Below, one piece after another: positions 8,772 to 18,214 of a stretch of 34,108 bases of DNA. Position 1 is the first letter of the stretch; every line of letters begins with the position of its first letter. Source of the stretch: an uncultured Caulobacterales bacterium (GTDB lineage Bacteria > Pseudomonadota > Alphaproteobacteria > Caulobacterales > Maricaulaceae); contig CALDTL010000058.1 in assembly GCA_937923965.1 (NCBI GenBank), positions 1 through 34,108 on the forward strand. Direction: 5' to 3'. The position numbers and the translations under genes are program-made. Under the pieces are notes generated by a model. The model had not been told where the DNA came from and did not search any database. It was given only the letters and a program-made list of their open reading frames with translations.

Positions 8772-11507
8772 TTATTGATCGACCAAAATGGTCCAACCTT
8801 CGTACCAAGTGTCGTCCGCATCCTCGACAGCACCAACGTAGGTCGCCGCATCAAAGAACGGGTCGATAGTAGAGGGATCAGTCGCTGTTGTGGTCGTATC
8901 CGTCGCGCCGGGAACATATTGCTCATCAGAAACTGATGTCGTTCCCGTCGTGACGTTGTTTGCACCGGCTGCGAAAGCTGCAACTGTGGCAGCATCGCCA
9001 TTGTCGTCATCTGTCTCTAGGTTCTCAGCGTTACCAACGACCAGCATCGAGTCGAATGTCACATTACCGGCAGTGGCTTGCACAGCGGTTTCATCGGAGT
9101 CGATATCAACGCCCGCATCTTGGAACCCTGTGATAAGCCCGTTTAAAAAGCTACCAGCTGTGCCTGCGCGGATGACCATGCCCGTGTCGCCCGAGGCACC
9201 ACCAACAAATGTGAAGTTGGAAACAGTTGGATTGGAGCGCGGAAGTAATGTGTTGTTAGAAGAGCGGTTATCGCCTTCGATACCGCGGTCACCCGCGTCA
9301 TCAGATTGATCAACAATGACGAACTGGGCTTTGCCTGTCCAGCCATCTGTCCAATCCATGCTATCATCACCATTACCCGTTAGGACAACGTGTTTGACGT
9401 TGACGGTTCCGCCGAAGAACTCGACGCCATCATCTGCATTGTTGTGAACCTGAATGAAATCAACCTGCGTACCATTACCAACACCTTGGAAAGCAATACC
9501 GTTTAGTTCGTCTTCGTCGTTAATGAGGTTGCCCGCGAAAGAAACGCGCGTGTAGAAAAGGTTGCCGGAGTTATCCGTAGCAGAGTTACCACCAAACAAG
9601 CCTGATGACCCCTCACCCGACTTCTCACAATCAGCCGTCCCGCCAATTGCCGTCGCATCAATACAGTCATTGATAGGCGCACGTCCGTTGATGATCAAAC
9701 CACCCCAAAGCGCACGATCTGTTGCCAGATCAGCTGTGCCGAAAACTTCATCACGCGATGTCATGTTGACTGGAGCAGAGGCCGTTCCGTTTGAACGAAT
9801 TTGCGAACCGCGCGAGATAACAAGGTAATCTTCACCTGACGCACCGAAAATTGTTGTGCCCGCATCAATCGTCAAAATCGCTGTTGTAGCCGCCGCATCA
9901 GGCGCTGCAGCATCGCCGCCGACATCTTCACCAACAAAGACTGCGCCTTCGAGTTGGTAAACAAAGTTACTGTTAAGGCGTGTATTTGATGTAATCGTCC
10001 CAGTTAGGGAACAGATGCTCTTTCCGCCGACAACGTCGCCAGTTGCAAGCGTACCCGTAGGGCATTCTGTTGAGCCCTCAGTAACACCGAATGTCCAACC
10101 CGTGGCCCAATTGCTATCAGCTGTCTCAGTAGGCCCAAACGCGCCAATATAATCAACATCGTCAAACCCGGTTTCCGTTGACAAATCATAAGGCGTAACG
10201 GCGAGCTCTGCAGCACCCGGGAAGAACTCGTCTGAAAGTGAGCTGTTTCCTTCAACGACATTCGCTGAACCGAGAATATAGGCTTCGGTGTCAAATGTTT
10301 CGCCGCTATCGAGATTTTCGATATTGTCAGCATTATCTAGGAATAGTGAGGCATATGTAAGACTTCCATTTTCAGCCCGCGCAATTGATCCGTCGTCGAT
10401 ATCAATCCCTGCGTCCTGGAAACCAGTGATAATACCGTTGACGATATTCCCGTCTGTGCCCGCCCGATTGACAACCCCAGAATCGCCTGCAGCGCCGCCG
10501 AGGAAAGTAAAGTTCGCAATTGTTGGGTTAGAGCGCGGCGTTAGATCATTGTTTGAAGAGCGATTGTCGCCTTCGATACCCCGGTCACCCGCGTCATCAG
10601 CTTGAACAACAAGTACATATTGTGCGCCGCCGACCCAGCCGTCTGTCCAGTCAAGACTGTCATCTCCAATACCTGTCAGAACTAGGTAGTTACACTGAAC
10701 AGATCCGCCGAAAAACTCGACGCCATCATCTGCGTTGTTGTGAACTTGGATGTGATCACATGTTGTCCCAGAGCCTACACCTTGGAATGCGATACCGTTA
10801 AGCTCGTCCTCGTCATTGATGAGGTTACCAGCATATTTTACTTGCATATATTGAAGCGTACCTGAGCTATCTGTTGGGTTATCGCCGCCAAATAAGCCTG
10901 AAGACCCTTCGCCCGATTTCTCGCAAGCAGCTGTTCCGCCTGTCGCATTTGCGTCGATACAGTCATTGATTGGCGCGTTACCGTTAATGACTAAACCACC
11001 CCAAAGCCCGCGATCAGTGTCCGCGACGGTACCTTGGATATCTTCGATTGATGTCATGATAACAGGTTCAGTTGCGGTGCCTGTTGCGTTCAACCGGGAA
11101 CCGCGTGTGACGACGAGATAATCTTCGCCGCTTTTACCAAAAACAGTTGTACCAGCCGGGATTGTTAGAGCAACGCTCGTTCCGCCGTCTTCGCCTACGA
11201 AAACAGGCCCGTCCAGAGCATAGCCGTTCTCAGACGTGAGTGTGAGGTTCTCAGTGATTGTGCCAGTGATTGTACACGCCTCAACAGTACCCGTCGCACC
11301 GTCAATAGTTTCGAGAGTCGTACCCGTTGGACAGGCATCATTCGGCACAAGGTCAAAATCAGCCGCAACAACGGGTGTACTCGTGTCGCCGCCACCAATA
11401 ACGACTGGTGTTGTATCACCCGGCGACGACGTTGTCGCAGAGTCACAAGCCACTAGTGATAAACTAGTGACGGTTGCGAGTAACAACCCGCGTAAAGAAA
11501 TAGACAT
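8772..11507 (-). CDS. Lipoprotein with two tandem ~425-aa repeat domains (beta-helix-like)
   Basis: Lipobox LSLVACD; two near-identical halves (NGIAFQGVG.GT..D.IQVHNNADDGVEFFGG, GDRGIEGDNRSSNN.L.PRSNPT); adjacent to the TBDR on the same strand. Confidence 0.9.
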   Translation of the reverse strand: MSISLRGLLLATVTSLSLVACDSATTSSPGDTTPVVIGGGDTSTPVVAADFDLVPNDACPTGTTLETIDGATGTVEACTITGTITENLTLTSENGYALDGPVFVGEDGGTSVALTIPAGTTVFGKSGEDYLVVTRGSRLNATGTATEPVIMTSIEDIQGTVADTDRGLWGGLVINGNAPINDCIDANATGGTAACEKSGEGSSGLFGGDNPTDSSGTLQYMQVKYAGNLINDEDELNGIAFQGVGSGTTCDHIQVHNNADDGVEFFGGSVQCNYLVLTGIGDDSLDWTDGWVGGAQYVLVVQADDAGDRGIEGDNRSSNNDLTPRSNPTIANFTFLGGAAGDSGVVNRAGTDGNIVNGIITGFQDAGIDIDDGSIARAENGSLTYASLFLDNADNIENLDSGETFDTEAYILGSANVVEGNSSLSDEFFPGAAELAVTPYDLSTETGFDDVDYIGAFGPTETADSNWATGWTFGVTEGSTECPTGTLATGDVVGGKSICSLTGTITSNTRLNSNFVYQLEGAVFVGEDVGGDAAAPDAAATTAILTIDAGTTIFGASGEDYLVISRGSQIRSNGTASAPVNMTSRDEVFGTADLATDRALWGGLIINGRAPINDCIDATAIGGTADCEKSGEGSSGLFGGNSATDNSGNLFYTRVSFAGNLINDEDELNGIAFQGVGNGTQVDFIQVHNNADDGVEFFGGTVNVKHVVLTGNGDDSMDWTDGWTGKAQFVIVDQSDDAGDRGIEGDNRSSNNTLLPRSNPTVSNFTFVGGASGDTGMVIRAGTAGSFLNGLITGFQDAGVDIDSDETAVQATAGNVTFDSMLVVGNAENLETDDDNGDAATVAAFAAGANNVTTGTTSVSDEQYVPGATDTTTTATDPSTIDPFFDAATYVGAVEDADDTWYEGWTILVDQ

Positions 11508-11599
11508 ATGAGCCTCACCATTAAAGTTTCTGGTGCAGACATCGGGACGAATCCTGATCTAACCTCGACCGCATTCGAAGCCGCATATGCCGATTGTTT

Positions 11600-11617
11600 G
11601 TGACAGACTCGTAACGT
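11600..11617 (-). promoter_or_regulatory. Candidate PhoB-box-like site upstream of the lipoprotein/TBDR genes
   Basis: Minus strand ACGTTAC-GAGT-CTGTCAC; only the second half-site matches CTGTCAY well. Confidence 0.35.
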
Positions 11618-11663
11618 TAAGATTTCATTTTTTTGAAATTTTTATGACGGAATTATTACACTC

Positions 11664-11695
11664 AATAAAAAAGCGCACCGAATAGCGGCGCGCTT
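11664..11695 (-). terminator. Rho-independent terminator downstream of the TPR gene
   Basis: Minus strand AAGCGCGCC-GCTATTC-GGTGCGCTT followed by a T-run. Confidence 0.75.
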
Positions 11696-11733
11696 GATCT
11701 TGACCAAATATATTGAGTCTATTAAGTAAAAGC

Positions 11734-12318
11734 CTAGGTATTCAACTTGAGATTAGCGAGGTTTTCTCGCGGAGCTGCCCAATCAGGTTTGAGGTCGAGT
11801 GCCCGCTGATACGCTTGAGCAGCCTCCCGTGTTTCTCCGTCCTGTTCTAGCGCAAGAGCCAACCCATAAGCCGCAAGCGGTGCGAGCTTTCCGTGATCAT
11901 CACAATCTCTGAATTTCGCCTTCGCGCTTTGCGTGTCATTTTCCATCAAAGCCGCAAATCCATATCCTAAATTTGCGAGATTATTATCTGCTGACAATTT
12001 CGATGCTTTTTTGAAATCATAAGCGGCTTTGTCAAATTTCCCGTTTGAAAATTGTAGCAAACCTCGGCGAGTCAGAATCTCAGACCGCAAATCATAAGAC
12101 GGAATCGAAGCTTGATAGGCTTTTGTACAGGCGCGAATTGACCGGCTGGAGGCAACTTCAGTATCTGCTTCAAGACAGTTCTGTAGATTTTTAACCGCTC
12201 GAGCATCGACTCCCGATAAGCCAGAAGAGACTGAGGCGTCTGAGAAGACCTCATTTGCGTGCGCGGAACCGCTTGCAAGGGCAATTGCAAGGCATGTGGT
12301 GCTTAAAACTGATCTCAT
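11734..12318 (-). CDS. Secreted/periplasmic TPR-repeat protein
   Basis: Signal peptide MRSVLSTTCLAIALASGSAHA; TPR-like helices (AAQAYQRALDLKPDWAAPRENLANL). Confidence 0.85.
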   Translation of the reverse strand: MRSVLSTTCLAIALASGSAHANEVFSDASVSSGLSGVDARAVKNLQNCLEADTEVASSRSIRACTKAYQASIPSYDLRSEILTRRGLLQFSNGKFDKAAYDFKKASKLSADNNLANLGYGFAALMENDTQSAKAKFRDCDDHGKLAPLAAYGLALALEQDGETREAAQAYQRALDLKPDWAAPRENLANLKLNT

Positions 12319-12403
12319 GGTGACCTCCTATCGAGACATCACCAACGTATTTATAAAGACTGCAAACGCGCGCCGTTGGCTTACGCATCGAGAGCCTAAC
12401 CTC

Positions 12404-12445
12404 TTTTGTGACAGTTCTGTTATATAACTGTCACAAAACTGTCAA
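12404..12445. promoter_or_regulatory. 13-bp perfect inverted repeat plus a PhoB-box-like direct repeat
   Basis: TTTTGTGACAGTT-N9-AACTGTCACAAAA (12404-12438); CTGTCAC-AAAA-CTGTCAA (12428-12445) has the 7-4-7 layout of a PHO box. Confidence 0.55.
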
Positions 12446-12521
12446 GAAAAAAAACCGAATGCCAGTGTATGTGCCCAATAAAGGCCGACCCAAACCCACT
12501 GGCTGACGTCCGCTTAGCCCC

Positions 12522-14061
12522 GATAGTGTTGAAAAACTCTCCACTTGAACGGTTTTGCGGTTTCTGATTCACTCTGTGTTATTGGCACGGAGAATTAGAT
12601 ATGATGGGTGAACGTCAATCGGGTCAGGACAGTCTGTTTTACGGGTTTAGCCTTGAGTCGCACGTGCCAGATGATCACATTTTGCGGGCAATAGATAAGT
12701 TTGCTGACCTTGGCTTTGTACGTGAACACCTTAAAGATTATTACAGCCATACAGGCCGCCCGTCGATTGATCCTGAACTGATGATTAGAATGTTGCTGGT
12801 TGGCTACTGCTTCGGCATTCGTTCCGAGCGACGTCTGTGCGAGGAAGTTCACCTTAACTTGGCCTATCGTTGGTTCTGTCGCTTGGGGTTGGACGCGCCT
12901 GTTCCAGATCATTCGACACTCTCCAAGAACCGTCATGGCCGTTTCCGTGAGAGTAAATTGCTTCGTGAGTTATTTGAGACAACTGTGCATCGCTGCATTG
13001 AAGAAGGTCTTGTTGGCGGTGATAATTTTGCCGTGGATGCCAGCCGTATTGATGCAAACGCTAATCGCGGCAAAGGGGATCTCAATAACCTTGTTTTGCC
13101 TAAAGCGGTTTTGCATCGCCGTGCGGTCCAGGAGTATATCGCAACATTAGATGACGCTGCCTTTGGCGCGGCCAGTGAGTCAAAATCAAAATATCTCTCG
13201 CCCGTCGATCCCGCGGCGCGTTGGACCCGCACAAACCGCTCTGGCATGGCGGTCTATTCTTACTCTGTGAACTATCTGATCGACTGCGAAGCCTCTGTTA
13301 TCATGGATGTGGAAGGTAGCGGCGCTATACGCCAAGCCGAAGTCAACGTCACACGCGATATGATTGAGCGGGTTGAGGCCACATATAATATGAAGCCCAA
13401 ACGCCTAGCAGCTGATACGGCTTATGGCTCTGCGCCCATGTTGAATTGGCTTGTGGAAGATAAAGATATTGAACCTCATATCCCCGTCTTTGATAAGTCA
13501 GCCCGCAAGGACGGAACCTTTGAGCGAAGTGACTTCACTTATGATGAAGCCGAAGACCGATATATCTGCCCGGCTGGCAAAGATCTAAAACGATACCGCG
13601 TGGCGGGCCGCAGGGCTAAGGCATCAGGTAATGTTCCGAAAGACGGAACCTATCGATACAGAGCGTTGAAAGCTGATTGCGATGCTTGCGCACTAAAACC
13701 CAAGTGTTGTCCGAAGCTACCGGCACGCAAAGTGCCGCGCTCTATTTATGAAAGCTCGCGTGATGTAGCCCGCAACCTGCGCGGCACGGCTGATTATGAA
13801 TTTATGCGCCATGAACGAAAGAAGGTGGAGATGAGCTTCGCTCATCTCAAAGCCATTCTCAAACTTGACCGCTTGCGACTGCGCGGCCCCACCGGGGTCA
13901 ATGATGAGTTTCTCCTCGCCGCAACCGCCCAGAATCTTCGGAAAATGGCCAAGCTTTACATGAATGGACGCAAAATGAGCACCTCTTAAGGAACGGGGGC
14001 GCTCGTCCAAATTTACTGAGCTGAATGCTCAGAGTTAAACACGGAGTTTTTCAACACTATC
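12522..14061 (+). mobile_element. IS1182-like insertion sequence
   Basis: 18-bp terminal inverted repeats GATAGTGTTGAAAAACTC (12522-12539; complement ends at 14061) flank an intact transposase. Possible CCCC target duplication. Confidence 0.88.
12601..13989 (+). CDS. IS1182-family transposase
   Basis: N-terminal IS5/IS1182-like region (PDDHILRAIDKFADL...GRPSIDPELMIRMLLVGYCFGIRSERRLCEEV); DDE-like residues in FAVDASRIDAN, LAADTAYGS, RKKVEMSFAHLK. Confidence 0.92.
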   Translation: MMGERQSGQDSLFYGFSLESHVPDDHILRAIDKFADLGFVREHLKDYYSHTGRPSIDPELMIRMLLVGYCFGIRSERRLCEEVHLNLAYRWFCRLGLDAPVPDHSTLSKNRHGRFRESKLLRELFETTVHRCIEEGLVGGDNFAVDASRIDANANRGKGDLNNLVLPKAVLHRRAVQEYIATLDDAAFGAASESKSKYLSPVDPAARWTRTNRSGMAVYSYSVNYLIDCEASVIMDVEGSGAIRQAEVNVTRDMIERVEATYNMKPKRLAADTAYGSAPMLNWLVEDKDIEPHIPVFDKSARKDGTFERSDFTYDEAEDRYICPAGKDLKRYRVAGRRAKASGNVPKDGTYRYRALKADCDACALKPKCCPKLPARKVPRSIYESSRDVARNLRGTADYEFMRHERKKVEMSFAHLKAILKLDRLRLRGPTGVNDEFLLAATAQNLRKMAKLYMNGRKMSTS

Positions 14062-14146
14062 CCCCCAAAGCAGAAATGTAAGTTTGTACTATTTCGACGA
14101 GGTTGCGAGCCGCTCGGCTAATCTTCGCTTACTTGCAAAACAATGC

Positions 14147-15379
14147 CTAAGCACCTTCGCAGTAAGCAGTCCAATCTTCCATAAGACGCCTTCTCTTTTC
14201 CAAGGCACTACGCCTCCTGTAAGCTTGCTCTACTTTGTTCCCAATTTTATGTGACAAAGCCGCCTCAGCAATTTCACGCGGATGGCTTGTATGGTCGCCA
14301 CACCAGTCTCGAAATGAGGATCTAAACCCGTGCACGGTAGCGTTCTCGACCCCCATCCGGCGCATGAGCATATTCATTGACATATTACTCAAAGGGCGCC
14401 CTGGTTTAGCTCCTGGGAAAACGTATTCCGAGGATTTAAATAAGTGTGCCTGCCTGAGGACGGCTAGCACTGTACCCGTTAATGGAATTGTGTGTTCCAA
14501 CTTGTTTTTCATTCGTTCTGCAGGGACTGTCCAAAGCTTATTTTCCAAATCGAGTTCAGACCACGTAGCCTCTAAAGTCTCGCTGGTCCTCGTGGCTGTG
14601 TGAATGGCAAACTGTAATGCCAGCGCCGACATACCTTGCTCTTTTTTCAAGCTCAAAAAGAACTCAGGTATTTTCTCATAAGGCATTGCAGCAAAATTGC
14701 GCTTTTTCAATTTATCCCGTTTTGGCAAAAGGTCTTTGAGATGCCCCTTCCAACGAGCAGGGTTTTCACCTTCACGCCATTTGTGCGCAGCGGCATAATC
14801 TAAAATTCTTTCTATGCGGGACCTTAAGCGTCTCGCCGTCTCCTCTTTCTCCTGCCAAATAGGCTTTAGAACCTTGAGTACATCATCCGTGTCAATATTG
14901 CTCACCGGAATGTTCCGGATGGGTTTACAATAATGCGAAATTGTTCGTATCCATTGTTGTCGATGTTTCTCATTAGTCCAATCTGCTTGCAGTGTTTCAA
15001 CAAGGTGATCAGCCGCTTCACCAAATGATTTCACGACGCGCTTTTTACTCTCATTTATAGGATCTTGACCATCCGCAATCAGCTCGCGAGCAAGCTGCGC
15101 TTTTTCTCGGGCTTTAGCTAGGGACACATCCGGAAAACCTCCCAGGCCCATCTCTCGGCGACGGTGGTTCCTGTTCCACATATAGACCCATGACTTACGT
15201 CCTGTTTTTTTGACAAGTAGATATAAGCCTTTACCATCACTGTGCCTGCCAGGTGATTTAACGCTCATCACCTTACGAGTTGAAAGTTTGTGAAAGCCGG
15301 CCAAAAGTCTCTCCTGCAACAGAGGGAATCGAACTAGCGTTCCCACTTCTATCCCTACTTTTGTTCCTACTTTGTGCAT
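14147..15379 (-). CDS. Tyrosine-type site-specific integrase (P4-like, DUF4102 N-terminus)
   Basis: SDGKGLYLLVKKTGRKSWVYMW...GLGGFPDVSLAKAREKA; catalytic motifs HTATRTSE, VHGFRSSFRDW, SHKIGNKVEQAYRR. True start uncertain. Confidence 0.93.
   Translation of the reverse strand: MHKVGTKVGIEVGTLVRFPLLQERLLAGFHKLSTRKVMSVKSPGRHSDGKGLYLLVKKTGRKSWVYMWNRNHRRREMGLGGFPDVSLAKAREKAQLARELIADGQDPINESKKRVVKSFGEAADHLVETLQADWTNEKHRQQWIRTISHYCKPIRNIPVSNIDTDDVLKVLKPIWQEKEETARRLRSRIERILDYAAAHKWREGENPARWKGHLKDLLPKRDKLKKRNFAAMPYEKIPEFFLSLKKEQGMSALALQFAIHTATRTSETLEATWSELDLENKLWTVPAERMKNKLEHTIPLTGTVLAVLRQAHLFKSSEYVFPGAKPGRPLSNMSMNMLMRRMGVENATVHGFRSSFRDWCGDHTSHPREIAEAALSHKIGNKVEQAYRRRSALEKRRRLMEDWTAYCEGA
15339..15374. 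repeat. Three tandem 12-bp imperfect repeats at the integrase 5' end
   Basis: GTTCCCACTTCT / ATCCCTACTTTT / GTTCCTACTTTG, contiguous. Confidence 0.6.
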
Positions 15380-15768
15380 GAGATTTAGTAAATACGTATA
15401 AAAGCCAATAAGAGATAAAATCTACCAACCAATTGATTTTATTCAATATATAGCACTCAATGAAACGCTATGAAATTATAGTTCGAAATTGGGTGGTACC
15501 TCCAAAGTTGTCGGACATTCAGAACTGTCAAGCTCGGTCTAAAATGACTCTGAAACGCTTATCCTTCCAGTTTGCCGCAAGACACAGCGACACCTCATCG
15601 AAAATGTCCTTCATATGTGCAGCCCGATTGACTGGCCGAATTGGGCCAAATTTCACGAGACATAGACTAAATAACCGTCTAATAAAGGATGAACCCACTG
15701 CGTTTACCCACGAAAAAAGGGCTATGACGCCAAAAGACTCCCGCAAGGCGCGGCATGGAGTGTGATGA

Positions 15769-16482
15769 ATGGAGACAATCGACGTTCGACCTGCCGTAAT
15801 CGGCACGATCGAGGCCCTAGGCATAGGTCGCCTTTATCACAATTTTTGGTGGGATAGAGTCAGCCGGCGACAAACGCCATGGACGGATTGGTCCCGGAAA
15901 AATCGTGTTGTTTTTATCCACGTTCCAAAGAACGCTGGCACAAGCCTTTATGAAACCTTTGGAATGGATATTCCGGATAATACACATTGTCCCGTGACTG
16001 GGTATCTCGCCTCCGATGCTGCGTGCTACCATGACTCCTATTCCTTTGGATTTGTCCGCAATCCCTGGGATAGAATAGTCTCGGCATTTCATTATTTGAA
16101 GCACAAACCCATAAGCCAAGATGACAAGCGTTGGGCATCGCTAACCCTTGCCCCGTTCAAGACATTTGAAGACTTTATGATGGAGATGGAACGTCCCAGT
16201 TTTCGTAATCGCGTCGTCGGCTGGCGGCATTTCAAACCGCAATGGCATTTCCTCACTGACTGGTCCGGGCGCAATGCCGTTGACTATATTGGACGCTTCG
16301 AAACCTTAGCCGAGGACGTGGACATTATCGGGAAAGCCATCGGGATCACGCCGCAACTCACACTCAAAAACAGCACGGAACGGCAACCTTATTCCAATTA
16401 TTTCACGCCCGAAAGCCGGCGGCTAGTCGCCAGAATTTATGCCAAAGACATCGAGCGATATAAATACGCTTGGCACAGTTAA
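15769..16482 (+). CDS. Sulfotransferase family protein
   Basis: VVFIHVPKNAGTSLYETFG (5'-phosphosulfate-binding-loop-like) and FGFVRNPWDRIVSAFHYL (3'-phosphate-binding-like), as in Sulfotransfer_2. Confidence 0.87.
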   Translation: METIDVRPAVIGTIEALGIGRLYHNFWWDRVSRRQTPWTDWSRKNRVVFIHVPKNAGTSLYETFGMDIPDNTHCPVTGYLASDAACYHDSYSFGFVRNPWDRIVSAFHYLKHKPISQDDKRWASLTLAPFKTFEDFMMEMERPSFRNRVVGWRHFKPQWHFLTDWSGRNAVDYIGRFETLAEDVDIIGKAIGITPQLTLKNSTERQPYSNYFTPESRRLVARIYAKDIERYKYAWHS

Positions 16483-16503
16483 AACCAAACAGGGGCACGC
16501 AAA

Positions 16504-17169
16504 ATGACAACAGACGCAGCAGCGATGGCAAGCTTATCTCATCACGAGAGCGCAAACCAAGATGAGACCCGCCCGCCCCCTACGGGCGCTAAGGGATCGG
16601 ACCTTATCAGCGAGCGCGGGTTCTGGCGGGTCGTCCGCGAGGACTTTCGCACACACCGTAAAATGGCGCTGGCGCCCGGATTTCATGCCATATTCGTTTA
16701 TCGCTTCGGAACATGGGTTGATACCATTCGGTTAAAACCGCTCTATGCCGTTCTGAATGTCATTTGGCATCTCGCATATCGATGGGTTCGAAATTTTTAC
16801 GGCATTGAAATGGAAAAAACGGTCAAGGCCGGGCGACGCCTCGAGCTTGGCCATCAGCACTGCATCGTTATTCATGCAAACGCGACGATCGGCGACGATG
16901 TCCTGATCCGTCATAATGTCACTTTTGGCATGGGAAATGAGTGGATTCAGGGCGTAGGGCCTATCATCGGTGACCGTGTCGAATTTAGTCCGGGCGTCGT
17001 CTTAGTCGGCAACGTAACGATCGGAGATGACGTATCGATCGGTCCGAACTGTACGGTCACAACAAATGTTCCTAGCAGCCGAACCTTATTCGTACCCCCG
17101 CCGCGCGTCATGCCAAAACAAGGGCCTCCGCCCAACCTCGCCAAGACTGTTGACGCCGCAAAACCATAA
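16504..17169 (+). CDS. Hexapeptide-repeat acyltransferase (serine acetyltransferase/CysE-like)
   Basis: Left-handed beta-helix repeats (ATIGDDVLIRHNVTFG, IIGDRVEFSPGVVLVGNVTIGDDVSIGPNC); SAT-like central region. Confidence 0.85.
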   Translation: MTTDAAAMASLSHHESANQDETRPPPTGAKGSDLISERGFWRVVREDFRTHRKMALAPGFHAIFVYRFGTWVDTIRLKPLYAVLNVIWHLAYRWVRNFYGIEMEKTVKAGRRLELGHQHCIVIHANATIGDDVLIRHNVTFGMGNEWIQGVGPIIGDRVEFSPGVVLVGNVTIGDDVSIGPNCTVTTNVPSSRTLFVPPPRVMPKQGPPPNLAKTVDAAKP

Positions 17170-17212
17170 AGTCTCTCAGAAACAAATTTTATTGATTAGA
17201 AAGGAAATCCTT

Positions 17213-17506
17213 ATGTCCCTCTCCCGAGAACAGGCCGTTACAGCCATTTACGAGGCCATCGACGAACTTAACCCACAATTAGACGGCATCAGTCTTGAAC
17301 GATCCGAAGACACGATACTCTTCGGTGAAGGCGCTGCGCTAGACTCGCTAAACCTCGTTAATCTTGTCATGATGGTTGAGCAGAATATCATGATGGAAAC
17401 TGGCACAGAAGTTCTGCTGGCCAGCGAAGCCGCCATGTCAAGAAAGCGCAGTCCCTACCGTTCAGTCAAAGCCCTAGCGGATTATGCCGCAGAGGTGGCG
17501 GCGTGA
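17213..17506 (+). CDS. Acyl carrier protein-like phosphopantetheine-binding protein
   Basis: MSLSREQAVTAIYEAIDELNPQL...GAALDSLNLVNLVMMVEQ; DSL attachment motif. Track ORF starts at 17027, but ATG 17213 with aaaggaaat upstream is more likely. Confidence 0.82.
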   Translation: MSLSREQAVTAIYEAIDELNPQLDGISLERSEDTILFGEGAALDSLNLVNLVMMVEQNIMMETGTEVLLASEAAMSRKRSPYRSVKALADYAAEVAA

Positions 17507-18207
17507 GCGACCAAAAACCCGTTATGGCCATCACCGGAACCCGTAAGGGGATCGGACGTTTTCTAGCTGAGCATTTTCTCAATCAAGGCTATATCGTTGA
17601 AGGATGTTCCCGCGGCGAAGCTGATCTGGAACATGACGACTATCGCCATCATTGTCTGGACGTCGCAGATGAGAAATCCGTCATCAGTATGATGCACGCG
17701 ATTTACCGGAGTCATAAGCGACTAGATGTTCTCATTAATAATGCCGGGATAGCGAGCATGAACCATATCATGCTCACACCAAAATCTCAGATCGAGCGAA
17801 TTTTTGAAACCAACGTATATGGAACGTTCCTATTTGCACGGGAAGCCGCCAAGCTTATGGGCAGACGAAAATACGGACGGATCGTCAATACAGCAACCGT
17901 GGCGACTCCGCTGAAGTTGGAAGGCGAAGCCGCTTATGCTGCCTCAAAAGCGGCTGTTGTATCATTAACAGAAATCATGGCACGGGAGGTCGCGGGATTA
18001 GGCATAACAGTCAATGCCGTTGGCCCCACGCCCGTCCCAACCGACCTCGTCGGGTCTGTTCCGCAAGCCAAGATGGACGCCCTGATTGCTCGCCAGGCCA
18101 TACCCCGTTATGGAGAGATGGCTGATGTGCTAAACGTTATCGAGTTTTTCATCCGAAAAGAATCCGATTTCGTCACAGGGCAAACGATTTATATGGGCGG
18201 AGTCTAG
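17503..18207 (+). CDS. Short-chain dehydrogenase/reductase (FabG-like)
   Basis: TGTRKGIG, NNAGIA, YAASKAA motifs; 4-nt overlap with the ACP gene. Confidence 0.92.
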   Translation: MSDQKPVMAITGTRKGIGRFLAEHFLNQGYIVEGCSRGEADLEHDDYRHHCLDVADEKSVISMMHAIYRSHKRLDVLINNAGIASMNHIMLTPKSQIERIFETNVYGTFLFAREAAKLMGRRKYGRIVNTATVATPLKLEGEAAYAASKAAVVSLTEIMAREVAGLGITVNAVGPTPVPTDLVGSVPQAKMDALIARQAIPRYGEMADVLNVIEFFIRKESDFVTGQTIYMGGV

Positions 18208-18214
18208 ACGGGTC

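Noticed and set aside
12455-12502. 15-aa ORF MPVYVPNKGRPKPTG downstream of the Pho-like box
   Set aside because: Too short to support without conservation or expression data.
12933-13247. Antisense ORF in the transposase
   Set aside because: Shadow ORF of the transposase coding frame.
15460-15824. Overlapping ORFs on both strands between integrase and sulfotransferase
   Set aside because: No domain or convincing RBS; could be decayed sequence but no parent gene is recognisable.
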